Below, piece by piece: positions 30,063 through 39,531 of a stretch of DNA of 64,000 nucleotides. The stretch covers positions 930,001-994,000 of the forward strand of contig NZ_JAUSXQ010000001.1 in assembly GCF_030816115.1 (NCBI RefSeq), in the 5' to 3' direction. Every line of letters starts with the position of its first letter. The first letter of the stretch is position 1. Position numbers and translations under genes: made by a program. This stretch comes from Chryseobacterium sp. W4I1 (GTDB taxonomy: Bacteria > Bacteroidota > Bacteroidia > Flavobacteriales > Weeksellaceae). Under the pieces are notes generated by a model. The model searched no databases, was not told where the DNA came from, and saw only the letters and a list, made by a program, of their open reading frames with translations.

Positions 30063-31007
30063 TTATGGATAAAGTGACTTAGTCCCGTTGCTTACCACAT
30101 TACTTCCCAAACCTGAAAAAGATACAGAGAAATTACTTGTATTAAAGCTTAAAGATCCTACAGGCGTACACAGTCCAAGTGCATATCTGCATTGACCGTA
30201 AGCACCCGTTCTTTTCGTTACTTTACTTTCACTTTTAGCTTTCCCCAGGCTGATATTCCCCCAGTCGCTTACATCTACGTTAGAAACAGTAGAACCGGAG
30301 TAATAGATCGTGATTTGATATCCTATTTCACCTCTTTTAGAACCCCAAAGCCAGTTTGCCGTCCACCATTGTTTGTACCATTTTGAAAGAACTTTTGCCT
30401 GAGCATCTGAAGAGGAAACTTCCGTATTTCCTCTTGTATCTATCATTACAAGTCCGGCAAATACATTGTCCCAGATAATTCCGGACTCATTGTAAAAACA
30501 AAGAGAAGTGAAAGCTTCGCCTTTATAATTCCAGGAAATTTCAAGAATTTCAGTACCCATTTTTATCTGCTCAGAAGCGGCTTCCTTAAGGCCTTTTTGA
30601 GCTTCAGCTAGCTGATCTCCGGAAAATAAAGTTCCGATTTTACCTACTTTTACAGTTTCAGAAGAAAGAATATTTCCTTCCGCTGTAAACTGTTCCTTGT
30701 CAGCAACCAGATTCTGAGAGATCTCAATACCTTTCTGTGTTGAAAGCTTTCCCAAAATACTCATCCCTGTGATCTGAAGATCATTTTTCAGATATTTTTC
30801 AAGGTTCTTCTTGGAATCACTGATCTGGTTCAATACATTTTCTGAAACAGCATTTGATCCCGGACTAATCTCCTTTTTAAGATCAGCTGCTGCAACCTTA
30901 CTGGAAGGAGTTTCCTGTATAGCTTCACTGTTTTCATCCTGACACCCGGCAAGCGCCATTACCGATAAGACGGCAAAAAGCTTAAAAGTAGTTACAAGTT
31001 TTTTCAT
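30063..31007 (-). CDS. Lipoprotein of unknown function
   Basis: ATG 31007 gives MKKLVTTFKLFAVLSVMALAGCQ with lipobox LAGC; an earlier in-frame start adds only an implausible extension. The product is 314 residues. The N-terminal half is a charged helical region, and the C-terminal half is Trp/Tyr/Ser-rich (KWYKQWWTANWLWGSKRGE) with a CRYALGLC pair of cysteines seven apart that may form a disulfide. No known family is recognised. It is flanked by gene-free repeat-word DNA on its upstream side. Confidence 0.68.
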   Translation of the reverse strand: MKKLVTTFKLFAVLSVMALAGCQDENSEAIQETPSSKVAAADLKKEISPGSNAVSENVLNQISDSKKNLEKYLKNDLQITGMSILGKLSTQKGIEISQNLVADKEQFTAEGNILSSETVKVGKIGTLFSGDQLAEAQKGLKEAASEQIKMGTEILEISWNYKGEAFTSLCFYNESGIIWDNVFAGLVMIDTRGNTEVSSSDAQAKVLSKWYKQWWTANWLWGSKRGEIGYQITIYYSGSTVSNVDVSDWGNISLGKAKSESKVTKRTGAYGQCRYALGLCTPVGSLSFNTSNFSVSFSGLGSNVVSNGTKSLYP

Positions 31008-31067
31008 AGTTAAATATTTAATGATTTTGTGTGTATTAAATATAATAAAATTAATCATAACTCCCAT

Positions 31068-31293
31068 TTATTTGAATTAAATATTTGTGAACTGAAAATT
31101 ACGGGAAAGGGAGAGGATTTAGAGCCAAAAGTCAAAAACCGGGAGCCAAAATGACTCATTTTAGCTTGGAAGCCAACGCTCCAAACTCTCAAACACTCAG
31201 GCTCTCAAACTCGTTTATGGTCTAAAACTTAAAATTTGTTTAAAATTTTAGTTTACAGTAAAATAAATGTGTAAACTTTCGTAATTTTACGCC
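31068..31293. other. Intergenic region with low-complexity words
   Basis: It contains the words GAGCCAAAA, CCAAACTCTCAAACACTCAGGCTCTCAAACTC, a mirror-type short-period array like those at 25482 and 50870 but in the opposite strand sense. TAATTTTA (31281-31288), near the TAnnTTTG consensus, precedes the tatA ATG by five bases. No gene is seen. Confidence 0.5.
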
Positions 31294-31632
31294 ATGGAAT
31301 TAAGCATTGGAGAAATGGCACTGATCGCAGTGGCGATTGTTGTATTATTCGGTCCGGATAAACTTCCTCAGATAGCACGTGATTTAGGAGCAGGTGTTAG
31401 AAAAATGCGTGGTGCAGTGGAAGACATCAAAACCGAGATCATGAAAGAGACTGACAATCCGGTTTCCGAGATCAAGAGAGAAATTGAGAAGGTAAAAGAT
31501 GCGGCAAAAGATTTCAATCCCATGAAGGACATCGAAAAAGATATCGTGAAAGAACCTTCTTCAATCAATAATGAACCTCCAAAACCAAAGCCTGCCGACG
31601 ACGAAACCTACGAAGGGCCTGTAAGCAGATAA
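31294..31632 (+). CDS. tatA: Sec-independent translocase subunit TatA
   Basis: TatA oligomers form the passage for folded proteins in the twin-arginine pathway. The 112-residue protein has a single N-terminal membrane helix (residues 4-20), the conserved FGPDKLPQIARDLG hinge and amphipathic helix, and a charged tail. The FGP motif and helix length fit TatA; a TatB-like role in a two-component Tat system cannot be excluded. No tatC is adjacent. It lies three bases upstream of the PAP2 gene, so the two are probably co-transcribed. Confidence 0.92.
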   Translation: MELSIGEMALIAVAIVVLFGPDKLPQIARDLGAGVRKMRGAVEDIKTEIMKETDNPVSEIKREIEKVKDAAKDFNPMKDIEKDIVKEPSSINNEPPKPKPADDETYEGPVSR

Positions 31633-31635
31633 TTC

Positions 31636-32202
31636 ATGGAGGAAATCATTCAGGAAGATAAAAAGGTTTTTCTATACCTTAACAATTTGGGCGATACTTC
31701 CTTCGACCAGCTTTGGATGCTCATTTCCAGCACATGGATCTGGGTGCCTCTTTATATTATATTTCTTTACTTTTTATACAAAAATTATAAACTAAAATCT
31801 TTAGTTTTCATCCTTATATTCATTGCACTTGGCGCTACAGTTTCAGATCAGCTGGCCAGTGTTTTCAAATATGGTGTCGCCCGCCTGAGGCCTTGTCATG
31901 ATCCCAGTTTGGAACATTATATGAGGATTGTGAAGTGTGGCGGACAGTACGGGTTTTATTCTGCCCATGCTTCCAATACCTTTTTTCTTGCTGCTTATTT
32001 AAGTATTTTATTGAAAAAGAAGCTCAATTGGTTTCCATATGCTATATTTGTATGGGCTGTAGTAGTTTCTTATAGCCGAATATATTTAGGAGTGCATTTC
32101 CCGGGAGATATTTTGGTGGGGGCGTTTGTTGGATCTTTATTGGGAGTGATATTTGGAGTACTCGCCAAAAAAGTCATCAACAAACAAACTATAAATTCAT
32201 GA
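31636..32202 (+). CDS. PAP2 family membrane phosphatase
   Basis: This encodes 188 residues with six transmembrane helices. The three PAP2 motifs are present: KYGVARLRP (Lys78, Arg85-Pro), YSAHASN (Ser109, His111; the usual PSGH is SAH here) and SRIYLGVHFPGD (Arg148, His154, Asp158). Such enzymes dephosphorylate undecaprenyl pyrophosphate or phosphatidate-like lipids at the outer face of the inner membrane; the exact substrate is not determined. Its stop overlaps the next ATG (ATGA). Confidence 0.92.
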   Translation: MEEIIQEDKKVFLYLNNLGDTSFDQLWMLISSTWIWVPLYIIFLYFLYKNYKLKSLVFILIFIALGATVSDQLASVFKYGVARLRPCHDPSLEHYMRIVKCGGQYGFYSAHASNTFFLAAYLSILLKKKLNWFPYAIFVWAVVVSYSRIYLGVHFPGDILVGAFVGSLLGVIFGVLAKKVINKQTINS

Positions 32203-33016
32203 AAAAATCTTTATTACTTACAACATTAGTATGCTCTTCATTTCATCTGTACGCACAAGATAAAAAAACAGCCGAAGAATGCTTCAAAAAAGCAGACTAT
32301 AAATGCGCCGAAGAGCAATATTCCAAACTCGCAGAAAAAGAACAGATCCAGAAGTACCAATCTGAATATTATAACAGTCTGGGTACTGCCCAGAGACGGT
32401 TGGGGAAAACTACGTTGGCATTGAAATCTTACGAGTCAGCTCTGAAATCCAATCCTTTGTCCGGATCGGTATATGCTAACCTTGCCTCACTGAACAGCCA
32501 GAAAGGGAACAAAGCAAAGCCAAAGCACTGGAATACATCTCCAAAGGTCTTACAGTAGATGCTGAAAATCCGGAATTCTATCTTACCCGCTCTAAGATCT
32601 ATGACAGCCAGGGAAAAAAAGATCTTGCCCTGAATGATCTCAAACAGATCCTGACCTTTGCGCCGGATAATATTTTTGCAAAAACCGGAATGGCCAATCT
32701 CAAAAAGAATAACGGGGATCTGAATGGTGCCTTACAAGATTATAATCAGCTTATCTCCGAAAAACCGGAATCGCTGCTTTACAATGGAAGAGCAGATGTA
32801 TACTATAAGATGAAAAAGCCAAAAGAAGCGCTTAGCGACATAGCCAAAGCCATTTCTATCGATCCGAAATTTGCACAGTCTTATGTTACTAAAGCGCAGG
32901 TTTTATTTGATACTGCAAAGCCTAAAGAAGCTTGTGAGAATCTGGATAAAGCAGTAAGCTTAGGCTATGAAAAAGCTGTGTTGGCGGAGTATTATGCCAA
33001 ATGTGTGAAGAAATAA
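32199..33016 (+). CDS. Secreted TPR protein (single-base frameshift)
   Basis: The signal peptide MKKSLLLTTLVCSSFHLYAQ is followed by tandem tetratricopeptide repeats, for example LGTAQRRLGKTTLALKSYESAL, a helix pair around ALQDYNQLISEKP, and YYKMKKPKEALSDIAKAI. As written the frame stops at 32556. Adding one A in GCAAAGCC (32514-32521) restores NKAKAKALEY and a continuous 272-residue protein. It overlaps the PAP2 stop by four bases. It is probably a periplasmic scaffold; partners are unknown. Confidence 0.82.
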
Positions 33017-33024
33017 TCTAATAA

Positions 33025-33050
33025 AGTTTTCCCGTAAAATAGGGAAAACT
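33025..33050 (+). terminator. Hairpin after the TPR gene
   Basis: A nine-base perfect stem AGTTTTCCC / GGGAAAACT with loop GTAAAATA lies eight bases past the stop codon. It lacks a strong T-run, so it may act as a weak terminator or as a 3'-end stabiliser. Confidence 0.5.
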
Positions 33051-33172
33051 ACTCAATGACATCATTTTGTAGTAGATAATATTTTGATCCGTTTAAAATA
33101 TAACAAGCTGTCTTTTTAATTAAAAATTAACTGTAAAAACAGAAATTATAAACCTTCATTAAAGATATATAG

Positions 33173-33640
33173 ATGTTAAATATTGTTCTTGTAGAACCTG
33201 AAATACCCAACAATACCGGTAATATAGGACGATTATGTGTAGGCACGGAAAGCAGATTGCACTTAATCCATCCCTTTGGATTTGTTATCAATGATAAAAA
33301 TCTTAAACGGTCCGGTTTGGATTACTGGGTACATCTGGATGTTTCTGAGTATGCAGATATTGAAGAGTGGTCCAAAAATATTCCCGATCCATCCCGTGTT
33401 TTTCTAATGAGCTCACATGCTGAAAAATCATATTTGCAGAATGATTTTCAGGACGGTGACTGGCTGGTTTTTGGTAAAGAAAGTGTGGGTTTGAGTAAAG
33501 AAGTTCTGGAACAGTTTGAAAATCATTTAACAATACCTATGTCAAAACTTATCCGAAGTTTTAATATTGCGAATTCCGTTGCCTTTGTGATTGGAGAAGC
33601 CAAAAGGCAAATAGACCTAAAATCTCAGCCTGTCATTTAA
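33173..33640 (+). CDS. trmL: tRNA (cytidine/uridine-2'-O-)-methyltransferase TrmL
   Basis: TrmL is a dimeric SPOUT enzyme that methylates the wobble ribose (position 34) of certain tRNA-Leu species using SAM. The 155-residue protein has the family N-terminus IVLVEPEIPNNTGNIGRLC, the knot segment FGKESVGLSKE, and LTIPMSKLIRSFNIANSVAF at the C-terminal knot. TrmL usually reads IPM-xx-xxRSLNLSVSVA; here SFNIANSVA keeps the key Ser and Asn. Convergent with rlmH. Confidence 0.92.
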   Translation: MLNIVLVEPEIPNNTGNIGRLCVGTESRLHLIHPFGFVINDKNLKRSGLDYWVHLDVSEYADIEEWSKNIPDPSRVFLMSSHAEKSYLQNDFQDGDWLVFGKESVGLSKEVLEQFENHLTIPMSKLIRSFNIANSVAFVIGEAKRQIDLKSQPVI

Positions 33641-33663
33641 TGGTAATATTGAATAAGGAATTT

Positions 33664-34137
33664 TTAATCATTATGATAAGGTTTACCCTGTAAGATCTGA
33701 TCAGCACGGTAAAGCTGTTCAACAATAAATAAACGGATCATCTGGTGCGTAAATGTCATTTTAGATAATGACATTTTTTCGTTAGCTCTGCTATAGATTT
33801 CTTCAGAAAAACCATAAGCACCTCCAATCAGAATATGAACTTTTTTTACGGAAGAATTCATCCAGGTATCAATTTTCTGGGCAAATTCGCGGCTGGTAAA
33901 TTGTTTTCCTTTTTCGTCCAGGATTACTACCAGGTCATTCTTGTCGATATGACTTAGAAATAACTTAGCTTCCTCCTTCTTCAAAAGATCGGGAGAAAGA
34001 TTTTTTGCATTCTTTACATCAGGAATTTCGGTGATCTCAAAGTTCCAGTGTTTGGGAAGGCGGGTTAGATAATAACTGATCAGAGAAGTGATCTCTTTGT
34101 CATCTGTTTTGCCGATACAAAGTAAGCTGATTCGCAT
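33664..34137 (-). CDS. rlmH: 23S rRNA (pseudouridine1915-N3)-methyltransferase RlmH
   Basis: RlmH is a SPOUT methyltransferase that modifies pseudouridine 1915 in helix 69 of 23S rRNA on assembled ribosomes. ATG 34137 gives the usual MRISLLCIGKTDDKEI start and 157 residues; the in-frame extension to 34200 is rejected. LDEKGKQFTSREFA, HILIGGAYGFSEEI and the C-terminal LSKMTFTHQMIRLFIVEQLYRA are signature segments. Confidence 0.96.
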   Translation of the reverse strand: MRISLLCIGKTDDKEITSLISYYLTRLPKHWNFEITEIPDVKNAKNLSPDLLKKEEAKLFLSHIDKNDLVVILDEKGKQFTSREFAQKIDTWMNSSVKKVHILIGGAYGFSEEIYSRANEKMSLSKMTFTHQMIRLFIVEQLYRADQILQGKPYHND

Positions 34138-34383
34138 GGTTCGTGAAAATTTTCGAGAAGCAAAGATACCATTTTTTGTAGCTGAAAATAGGGGTGACAC
34201 AGTTGAAATGTTAAATTAAAAGAAAGTATTTGTTTTGATGATTTTTAATGTTTCCGTTATATCATTTTAAAATTCTTTCATTTTATATCTTTCCTGTTAT
34301 TGGATGAAGGTAAAGCGAATATTCTCTTAAATAATTGCTATTTATTCCTTTCTATGGGATTTTATCTGCATGGGGAAAATGTT

Positions 34384-34391
34384 TATATTTG
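34384..34391 (+). promoter_or_regulatory. Candidate -7 element of yihY (TATATTTG)
   Basis: TATATTTG matches TAnnTTTG and lies 62 bases upstream of the ATG. No good TTG partner is seen. The rest of the 34201-34453 gap holds nothing else I can name. Confidence 0.42.
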
Positions 34392-34453
34392 TAGTAAGAC
34401 TATTTAAAAACAGCTGATTTTTGAAGTTTTTTTAAGTAAAAAGCACCAAATAG

Positions 34454-35467
34454 ATGAGTATAAAAGTTCCCAGATTTATCTTGAAGATTCAAGAGTTTTT
34501 TGAAGGTATCCATATTCCTGTTTTGGGGATATCCCTTTGGCAGATGTTCCAGATCTATATTTCCGGGATTTTCAAAGGGAATATCGGCAGAAAAGCAGCT
34601 GCCATTTCCTGGAGCTTTACCATCAGTTTGTTTCCGTTTCTCCTTTTCCTGCTTTCCGTTCTTCCGTATATGCCACACTATGATAAGCTGCAGTTTTATA
34701 TTTTTGAAGTTCTGATGCATAATGTTTTTCCATCCAATATGGAAGGCGATGTGAGGGGCTATATAGAAACCAATATCATCCCTAATATGAAAGGGATCAG
34801 CAATCTTACGATCATATTGGCACTGGTTTTTGCAACCAACGGAACGTTTTCGCTAATCAATGGATTCAATGAAAATTCGGATGAAAAACTGACTGATGTA
34901 AAGGAATTTATTCTTTCCTTTTTTATAACCATAGGTTTTATAACTATCGTTTTTCTGGCCCTTTTTGGGGTTTATTATGTGGAAGTTGTTATGAAGCTTT
35001 TTACGCCGGCTTATGATATTTCGTGGCTTGTAAAAAACCTTTCCAAGATCATTGGATTTGTATCTTTTCCACTGTTCTACTTTATTCTTCTTACCCTTTT
35101 CTACTGGCTGGGAACAGTAAAGATCGCCAGATTCAGACAGGCGGTTCCGGGAGCGATTTTAACGACCGTACTGTTTGTGCTCACCACTTTTATCTTTGCA
35201 ATCTATGTGAAAGATATTGCCCGGTATAACGTTCTTTACGGATCCATTGGAAGTATGATCCTGCTGATGGTTTGGGTGAATGTGAATGTATATCTTCTCC
35301 TGTTCGGGAACGAGCTGAATATGGCTCTCCGAAAGCTCAGAATCGAAAAGCTCCTGTCTGATGAAATCAAAAAGGAATCAGTGCATTACCAGTCGGCGGT
35401 TACAGAGCCAAATCTGGAAAGTGATGAAGAGCACATAAGAAAGCTGGAAGAAAGAAACAAAAATTAA
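34454..35467 (+). CDS. YihY/BrkB family inner-membrane protein
   Basis: This encodes 337 residues. After a short N-terminal segment the protein carries GRKAAAISWSFTISLFPFLLFLLSVLPY, typical of the YihY/virulence factor BrkB family, and five to six further transmembrane helices. VPGAILTTVLFVLTTFIFAIYVKDIARYNVLYGSIGSMILLMVWVNVNVYLLLFGNELN is the family's conserved final part (positions about 235-295). The family was once labelled ribonuclease BN, which is not supported. Function is unknown. The stop overlaps the convergent nhaA stop. Confidence 0.88.
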   Translation: MSIKVPRFILKIQEFFEGIHIPVLGISLWQMFQIYISGIFKGNIGRKAAAISWSFTISLFPFLLFLLSVLPYMPHYDKLQFYIFEVLMHNVFPSNMEGDVRGYIETNIIPNMKGISNLTIILALVFATNGTFSLINGFNENSDEKLTDVKEFILSFFITIGFITIVFLALFGVYYVEVVMKLFTPAYDISWLVKNLSKIIGFVSFPLFYFILLTLFYWLGTVKIARFRQAVPGAILTTVLFVLTTFIFAIYVKDIARYNVLYGSIGSMILLMVWVNVNVYLLLFGNELNMALRKLRIEKLLSDEIKKESVHYQSAVTEPNLESDEEHIRKLEERNKN

Positions 35468-36642
35468 TTTTCTTCAGCGTTCATATCCTTTTTAGAACTC
35501 ATGCTCAAGATTACAAATCCTAAAATGGCAGCCAGAAAAGAGGCGATCAGGATAGCAAATTTTGCTTCATCCTGAATATCGATGTAATCCTTAAAGGAAA
35601 GTAAGGCAATGAAAATAGACATGGTAAATCCTATTCCTGCCAGTAATCCTACACCAGCCATTTGTGTCCAGGTGCTGTTTTGAGGTAGCGAGCTAAGTTT
35701 TAATTTAATGGCAACAAAAGAAAACAGGTTAATTCCGATCAGTTTTCCTAAAATCAGTCCGCAGATAATTCCCAAGCCTAACGTACTTGTCACTCCCGCA
35801 ACCATTTCGCTGGAAAAAGCAATATTGGTATTTGTTAATGCAAATATCGGCATAATAAAAAAGCTTACCGGAATATGCAGGGTATGCTCCAGCTTTTCAA
35901 GAGGAGAAATTTCTATATTTGAAGCATTTGTTGGAATAGAGAATGCCAGCAGAACCCCGGCTATGGTAGCATGGATCCCGGAATGATGCAGGAAATACCA
36001 TAAAAATAATCCCGGAATGATATAGAAAATAAGTTTTGTAACTTTTAGATAGTTTAAAAGGAATAATAAGGCTGCTGTCCCGAAAGATAAAAGAAGATAG
36101 GTCCAATGGATCTGTTCAGTATAAAAAACAGCAATGACGAGAATGGCACCAAGATCATCTACAATAGCCAATGCCGCCAGGAATATTTTGATCGAATTCG
36201 GGATTTTTTTTCCAAGCATTGAAATGATAGCCAGTGAAAATGCAATATCAGTAGCCATGGGAATTCCCCAGCCGCTGCCATATTCCGTTCCGGAATTAAA
36301 AAGACTATAAATTACGGCCGGAACCAGCATTCCGCCTACTGCTGCAAAAATAGGCAGCGAAGCGTTTTTAAAAGAGGAAAGTTCACCTTCTACCAGTTCT
36401 CTTTTGATCTCAAGTCCTACCAGGAGAAAGAAAACTGCCATCAGTCCGTCATTGATCCAGATGCTGACAGGGTAGGTAAGGTGAAATAAGTGTGTACCCA
36501 CTTCCTTATCCAGAAAGTTCTGAAAACCTGCACCTGCAGATGAATTGGCAATTAATAATGAAATCAACACACAGAAAATAAGGATAATTCCCGATGACTG
36601 GTTGCTGCTGAAAAATTTTTTGAAATATAAAGATAAATTCAT
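35464..36642 (-). CDS. nhaA: Na+/H+ antiporter NhaA
   Basis: NhaA exports Na+ in exchange for two protons across the inner membrane and protects against salt and alkali. The 392-residue protein has the ion-binding pair Asp162-Asp163 in AIVDDLGAIL and Asp132 in ATDIAF, with 12 helices expected. Length and motifs fit E. coli NhaA. The start is three bases after the rel stop, so it is probably translated from the rel transcript. Its stop codon overlaps the yihY stop tail to tail. Confidence 0.96.
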   Translation of the reverse strand: MNLSLYFKKFFSSNQSSGIILIFCVLISLLIANSSAGAGFQNFLDKEVGTHLFHLTYPVSIWINDGLMAVFFLLVGLEIKRELVEGELSSFKNASLPIFAAVGGMLVPAVIYSLFNSGTEYGSGWGIPMATDIAFSLAIISMLGKKIPNSIKIFLAALAIVDDLGAILVIAVFYTEQIHWTYLLLSFGTAALLFLLNYLKVTKLIFYIIPGLFLWYFLHHSGIHATIAGVLLAFSIPTNASNIEISPLEKLEHTLHIPVSFFIMPIFALTNTNIAFSSEMVAGVTSTLGLGIICGLILGKLIGINLFSFVAIKLKLSSLPQNSTWTQMAGVGLLAGIGFTMSIFIALLSFKDYIDIQDEAKFAILIASFLAAILGFVILSMSSKKDMNAEEN

Positions 36643-36644
36643 GT

Positions 36645-38855
36645 TTAGGATTGTAATCGTCTCACTCTTGAAACTCCGTCAATATTTTTAATTTTTTTAA
36701 ATGTTTCTTCCAGCTGGCCTTTATTTTTAACTTCAAGAATGATGTTGCCCATAAAGACGCCGTTATTGGATTCTATGGAAAGGCTTTTCATATCCATTCC
36801 CATACTTGAACTGATCACGGTAGTAATATCATTGATCATTCCCATTCTGTCCAGACCTTCAATTTCAATCTTTACCCTGTTTTTAAAGCTTTCTGCATTT
36901 ACCCATTTGGCTGGGATCACACGGTAGTCGTATTGAGCTCTAAGGTTGATCGCATTCGGGCAATTATCGCTGTGAACCTTTATTCCGTCAGAAATTGTTA
37001 TAAATCCGAAAATTTTATCTCCGGGAATAACGGTACAGCATTTGGCATAGCTGTAATTCAGCTTTTCTTCATCTTTTCCGAAAACAATCATGTCAAGGTT
37101 CTGCTCTTTAGGCTCCTCGAAATGAACATTTTTAGACGGAGATTTTCTGAATCTGGAAAGTAAGTTATTGAATACGTTTTTACTTTCAATATATTTTCTC
37201 AGGCTGCTGACATCCAGCTCATTGCTTTGGAACTTAAGAAACAGTTCTTGCGAACTTTTAAGATTAAAGAATTTCTGAAGTTTGTTTATTTCTTCATCAT
37301 TAAAATTGATCTTGGCATGACGCAGTTTTCTCTGAAGTATTTCTTTTCCATCTTCCACCAGCTGATTCTTCTGGGAATTCAGGTAACTTTTGATCTTGGA
37401 TTTGGCTTTGGAGGTTACTACAAATTCCAGCCAGTCAGATTTTGGTTTCTGATTTTGAGAAGAAAGAATGTCTATTTGGTCGCCATTCTGAAGAACATAA
37501 GAGATAGGAACCAGTTTCCCGTTAATCTTAGCTCCAAGGCATTTCATTCCCAGGTCTGAGTGAACGGCAAAAGCAAAATCCAGAGCGGTTGCATTGGTCG
37601 GCAAGATTTTTATTTCTCCTTTTGGAGTAAATACAAATACTTCTTTAGAATATAAATTGAGTTTAATGTTATCTAAAAGCTCAGAGGTAGTAAGATTCTG
37701 TTGCTGTTCAAGCACATCTCTGATCTCGGTGACCCACTTTTCAAAATTCCGGTCATCGGAACTTTGTTTATACCCTTCTTTGTACTTATAGTGAGCGGCC
37801 ACCCCTTTTTCTGCGATCTCGTCCATTCTTTCCGAACGGATCTGTACTTCGATCCATTTTCTGTCCGGACCGAGAACCGTTAAGTGGAGACTTTCGTATC
37901 CTGTAGAACGCGGTTGTGTGATCCAGTCCCTCATTCTGGATGGGTTACTGTGGTAAACATCCGTTACAATAGAGTAAATCTTCCAGGCCAGGAACTTTTC
38001 ATTTTTAGCATCAGATTTATAAATAATCCTGATGGCATAGTTGTCAAAAACTTCCTCAAAGGAAACCCCCTGTTTGAGCATCTTTCTGTAGATAGAGGAG
38101 ATTGCTTTTGCACGGCCTTTTATGGTGAAATTTAAGCCTTCTTCTTTTAATCTTTCGGAAACTTCTGTCTTAAATTCTTCAATATACCTTTCACGGCTTT
38201 CTTTCGCAAGTTCCAGTTTTTCCGTGATCTCATTATAAACTTCCGGATTGTTGTATTTTAATGAAAGATCTTCAAGCTCAGATTTAATATTATACAGCCC
38301 AAGACGGTGTGCCATGGGAGCATAAATATAAACGGTTTCTGAAGCGATCTTTTTTTGCTTGTCCGGAGCCATGCTTTCCAAAGTACGCATATTGTGAAGG
38401 CGGTCGGCAATTTTGATCAGGATCACTCTGAAATCTTCAGAAAGGGTAAGCAGGAGCTTTCTGTAGTTTTCAGACTGTACAGAAATGTTCTGATGATTCA
38501 TGATAGAAATCTTTGTAAGCCCATTCACAATGTTCGCTATCTTTTCTCCGAAGATTTTTTTCAGGTCTTCATATGTGTAGTCCGAATCCTCTATCACATC
38601 ATGCAGAAGGGCACAGGCAATAGACGTTGCTCCAAGACCGATTTCCGTTGCTACAATTTTAGCAACGGCAATAGGGTGGTAGATATAAGGCTCGCCGGAT
38701 TTCCTCCTTTGATCCTTATGGGCATCCAATGCAATATCGAATGCCTTCCGGATGAGCTTGTTATTTTCCTCATCCAGAGTTCTGTATGTATTCGAAATCA
38801 GATCCTTATAGCGGGCAAGGATCTCTTTGTTTTCCTGTTCTAAGTCGTAACTCAT
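36645..38855 (-). CDS. rel: Bifunctional (p)ppGpp synthetase/hydrolase
   Basis: This is the long RelA/SpoT homologue that makes and degrades the stringent-response alarmone. The 736-residue protein has an HD hydrolase domain with intact His60 and His85-Asp86 (ALLHDVIEDSDYT) and RLHNMRTL, so hydrolysis is expected. The synthetase domain contains RSTGYESLHLTV and EVQIRSERMDEIAE. A TGS domain (VFTPKGEIKILP) lies near residue 405, then a zinc-finger-like CCTVIPGD region, and an ACT domain at about 660-736. It is co-oriented with and almost touching nhaA. Confidence 0.96.
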   Translation of the reverse strand: MSYDLEQENKEILARYKDLISNTYRTLDEENNKLIRKAFDIALDAHKDQRRKSGEPYIYHPIAVAKIVATEIGLGATSIACALLHDVIEDSDYTYEDLKKIFGEKIANIVNGLTKISIMNHQNISVQSENYRKLLLTLSEDFRVILIKIADRLHNMRTLESMAPDKQKKIASETVYIYAPMAHRLGLYNIKSELEDLSLKYNNPEVYNEITEKLELAKESRERYIEEFKTEVSERLKEEGLNFTIKGRAKAISSIYRKMLKQGVSFEEVFDNYAIRIIYKSDAKNEKFLAWKIYSIVTDVYHSNPSRMRDWITQPRSTGYESLHLTVLGPDRKWIEVQIRSERMDEIAEKGVAAHYKYKEGYKQSSDDRNFEKWVTEIRDVLEQQQNLTTSELLDNIKLNLYSKEVFVFTPKGEIKILPTNATALDFAFAVHSDLGMKCLGAKINGKLVPISYVLQNGDQIDILSSQNQKPKSDWLEFVVTSKAKSKIKSYLNSQKNQLVEDGKEILQRKLRHAKINFNDEEINKLQKFFNLKSSQELFLKFQSNELDVSSLRKYIESKNVFNNLLSRFRKSPSKNVHFEEPKEQNLDMIVFGKDEEKLNYSYAKCCTVIPGDKIFGFITISDGIKVHSDNCPNAINLRAQYDYRVIPAKWVNAESFKNRVKIEIEGLDRMGMINDITTVISSSMGMDMKSLSIESNNGVFMGNIILEVKNKGQLEETFKKIKNIDGVSRVRRLQS

Positions 38856-38912
38856 TTGTGTAAATGCCTATAATTAGACGAAAATACGAAAATTTTTAAA
38901 CTTTTCAGCCAT

Positions 38913-38943
38913 AAAAAATCCGCAGAACGCTCTGCGGATTTCC
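38913..38943 (-). terminator. Intrinsic terminator after the 38967-39332 gene
   Basis: The stem AAATCCGCAGA / TCTGCGGATTT with a four-base loop is followed on the minus strand by a T run. Confidence 0.85.
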
Positions 38944-38966
38944 GGTTATTAGATTTTATGTTTTTG

Positions 38967-39332
38967 TCAGAATTTAACTTCTGAATCCATGCCGCTGCTT
39001 GACGCCTTTATTTTCACATCAAGGCTGTTATGGATTTCGGCTCTGTTTCTGGCATCGATAAATCTTTTAATGTTATCGTAGTTTGCCTGCCCAATACCCA
39101 TGTTCTCAAGTAGATAGGTTTTGATTACTGAATTTTCGCCGAAAATATTTCTGGCGTTATCAGTTTGGTTATTATCTTTTACCGCAACGCTCGCCAGATA
39201 CTGGGCGTTATCAGAGCCGTTATTAAGATATACAATATAATCTGAATTTTCAAATCCCGAATTTTCCAGATCGGCTTCAAGCTTTTTGTAATCGCTGTGA
39301 TGTGCAAATAATCCAGCTAATATATTTGACAT
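38967..39332 (-). CDS. Small cytosolic hypothetical protein
   Basis: ATG 39332 is preferred over the TTG two codons earlier; the product is 121 residues with no signal peptide. SNILAGLFAHHSDYKKLEADLENSGFENSDYIVYLN resembles the start of general-stress/YflT-type domains (paired beta-alpha units), a weak match made by eye. It has its own terminator. It is separated from acs by 193 bases and from rel by 111 bases. Function is unknown. Confidence 0.62.
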   Translation of the reverse strand: MSNILAGLFAHHSDYKKLEADLENSGFENSDYIVYLNNGSDNAQYLASVAVKDNNQTDNARNIFGENSVIKTYLLENMGIGQANYDNIKRFIDARNRAEIHNSLDVKIKASSSGMDSEVKF

Positions 39333-39485
39333 AAGCAATGGTTTTTAAGTTTACTTAAAGGTAGTAATTATTTTCTAATATTTTTATTAAAAATTCAATA
39401 AAATTTACATTTTAATATTTTGTCTATAATATAATGTTAAAGTATTTGAGAATGTCTATTGAACGGGTGTTTGATTTTTTAAACA

Positions 39486-39512
39486 AAAAAAACGGGCCTG
39501 GCCCGTTTTGTG
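39486..39512 (-). terminator. Intrinsic terminator after acs
   Basis: On the minus strand the stem ACGGGC / GCCCGT with loop CAG is followed by a run of eight T. It lies about 20 bases past the acs stop. Confidence 0.85.
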
Positions 39513-39531
39513 AATATTGTTGAAATTTCAC

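Noticed and set aside
33025..33050. Classical terminator after the TPR gene
   Set aside because: The stem is perfect but no T-run follows; it is listed only as a weak terminator or stabilising hairpin.
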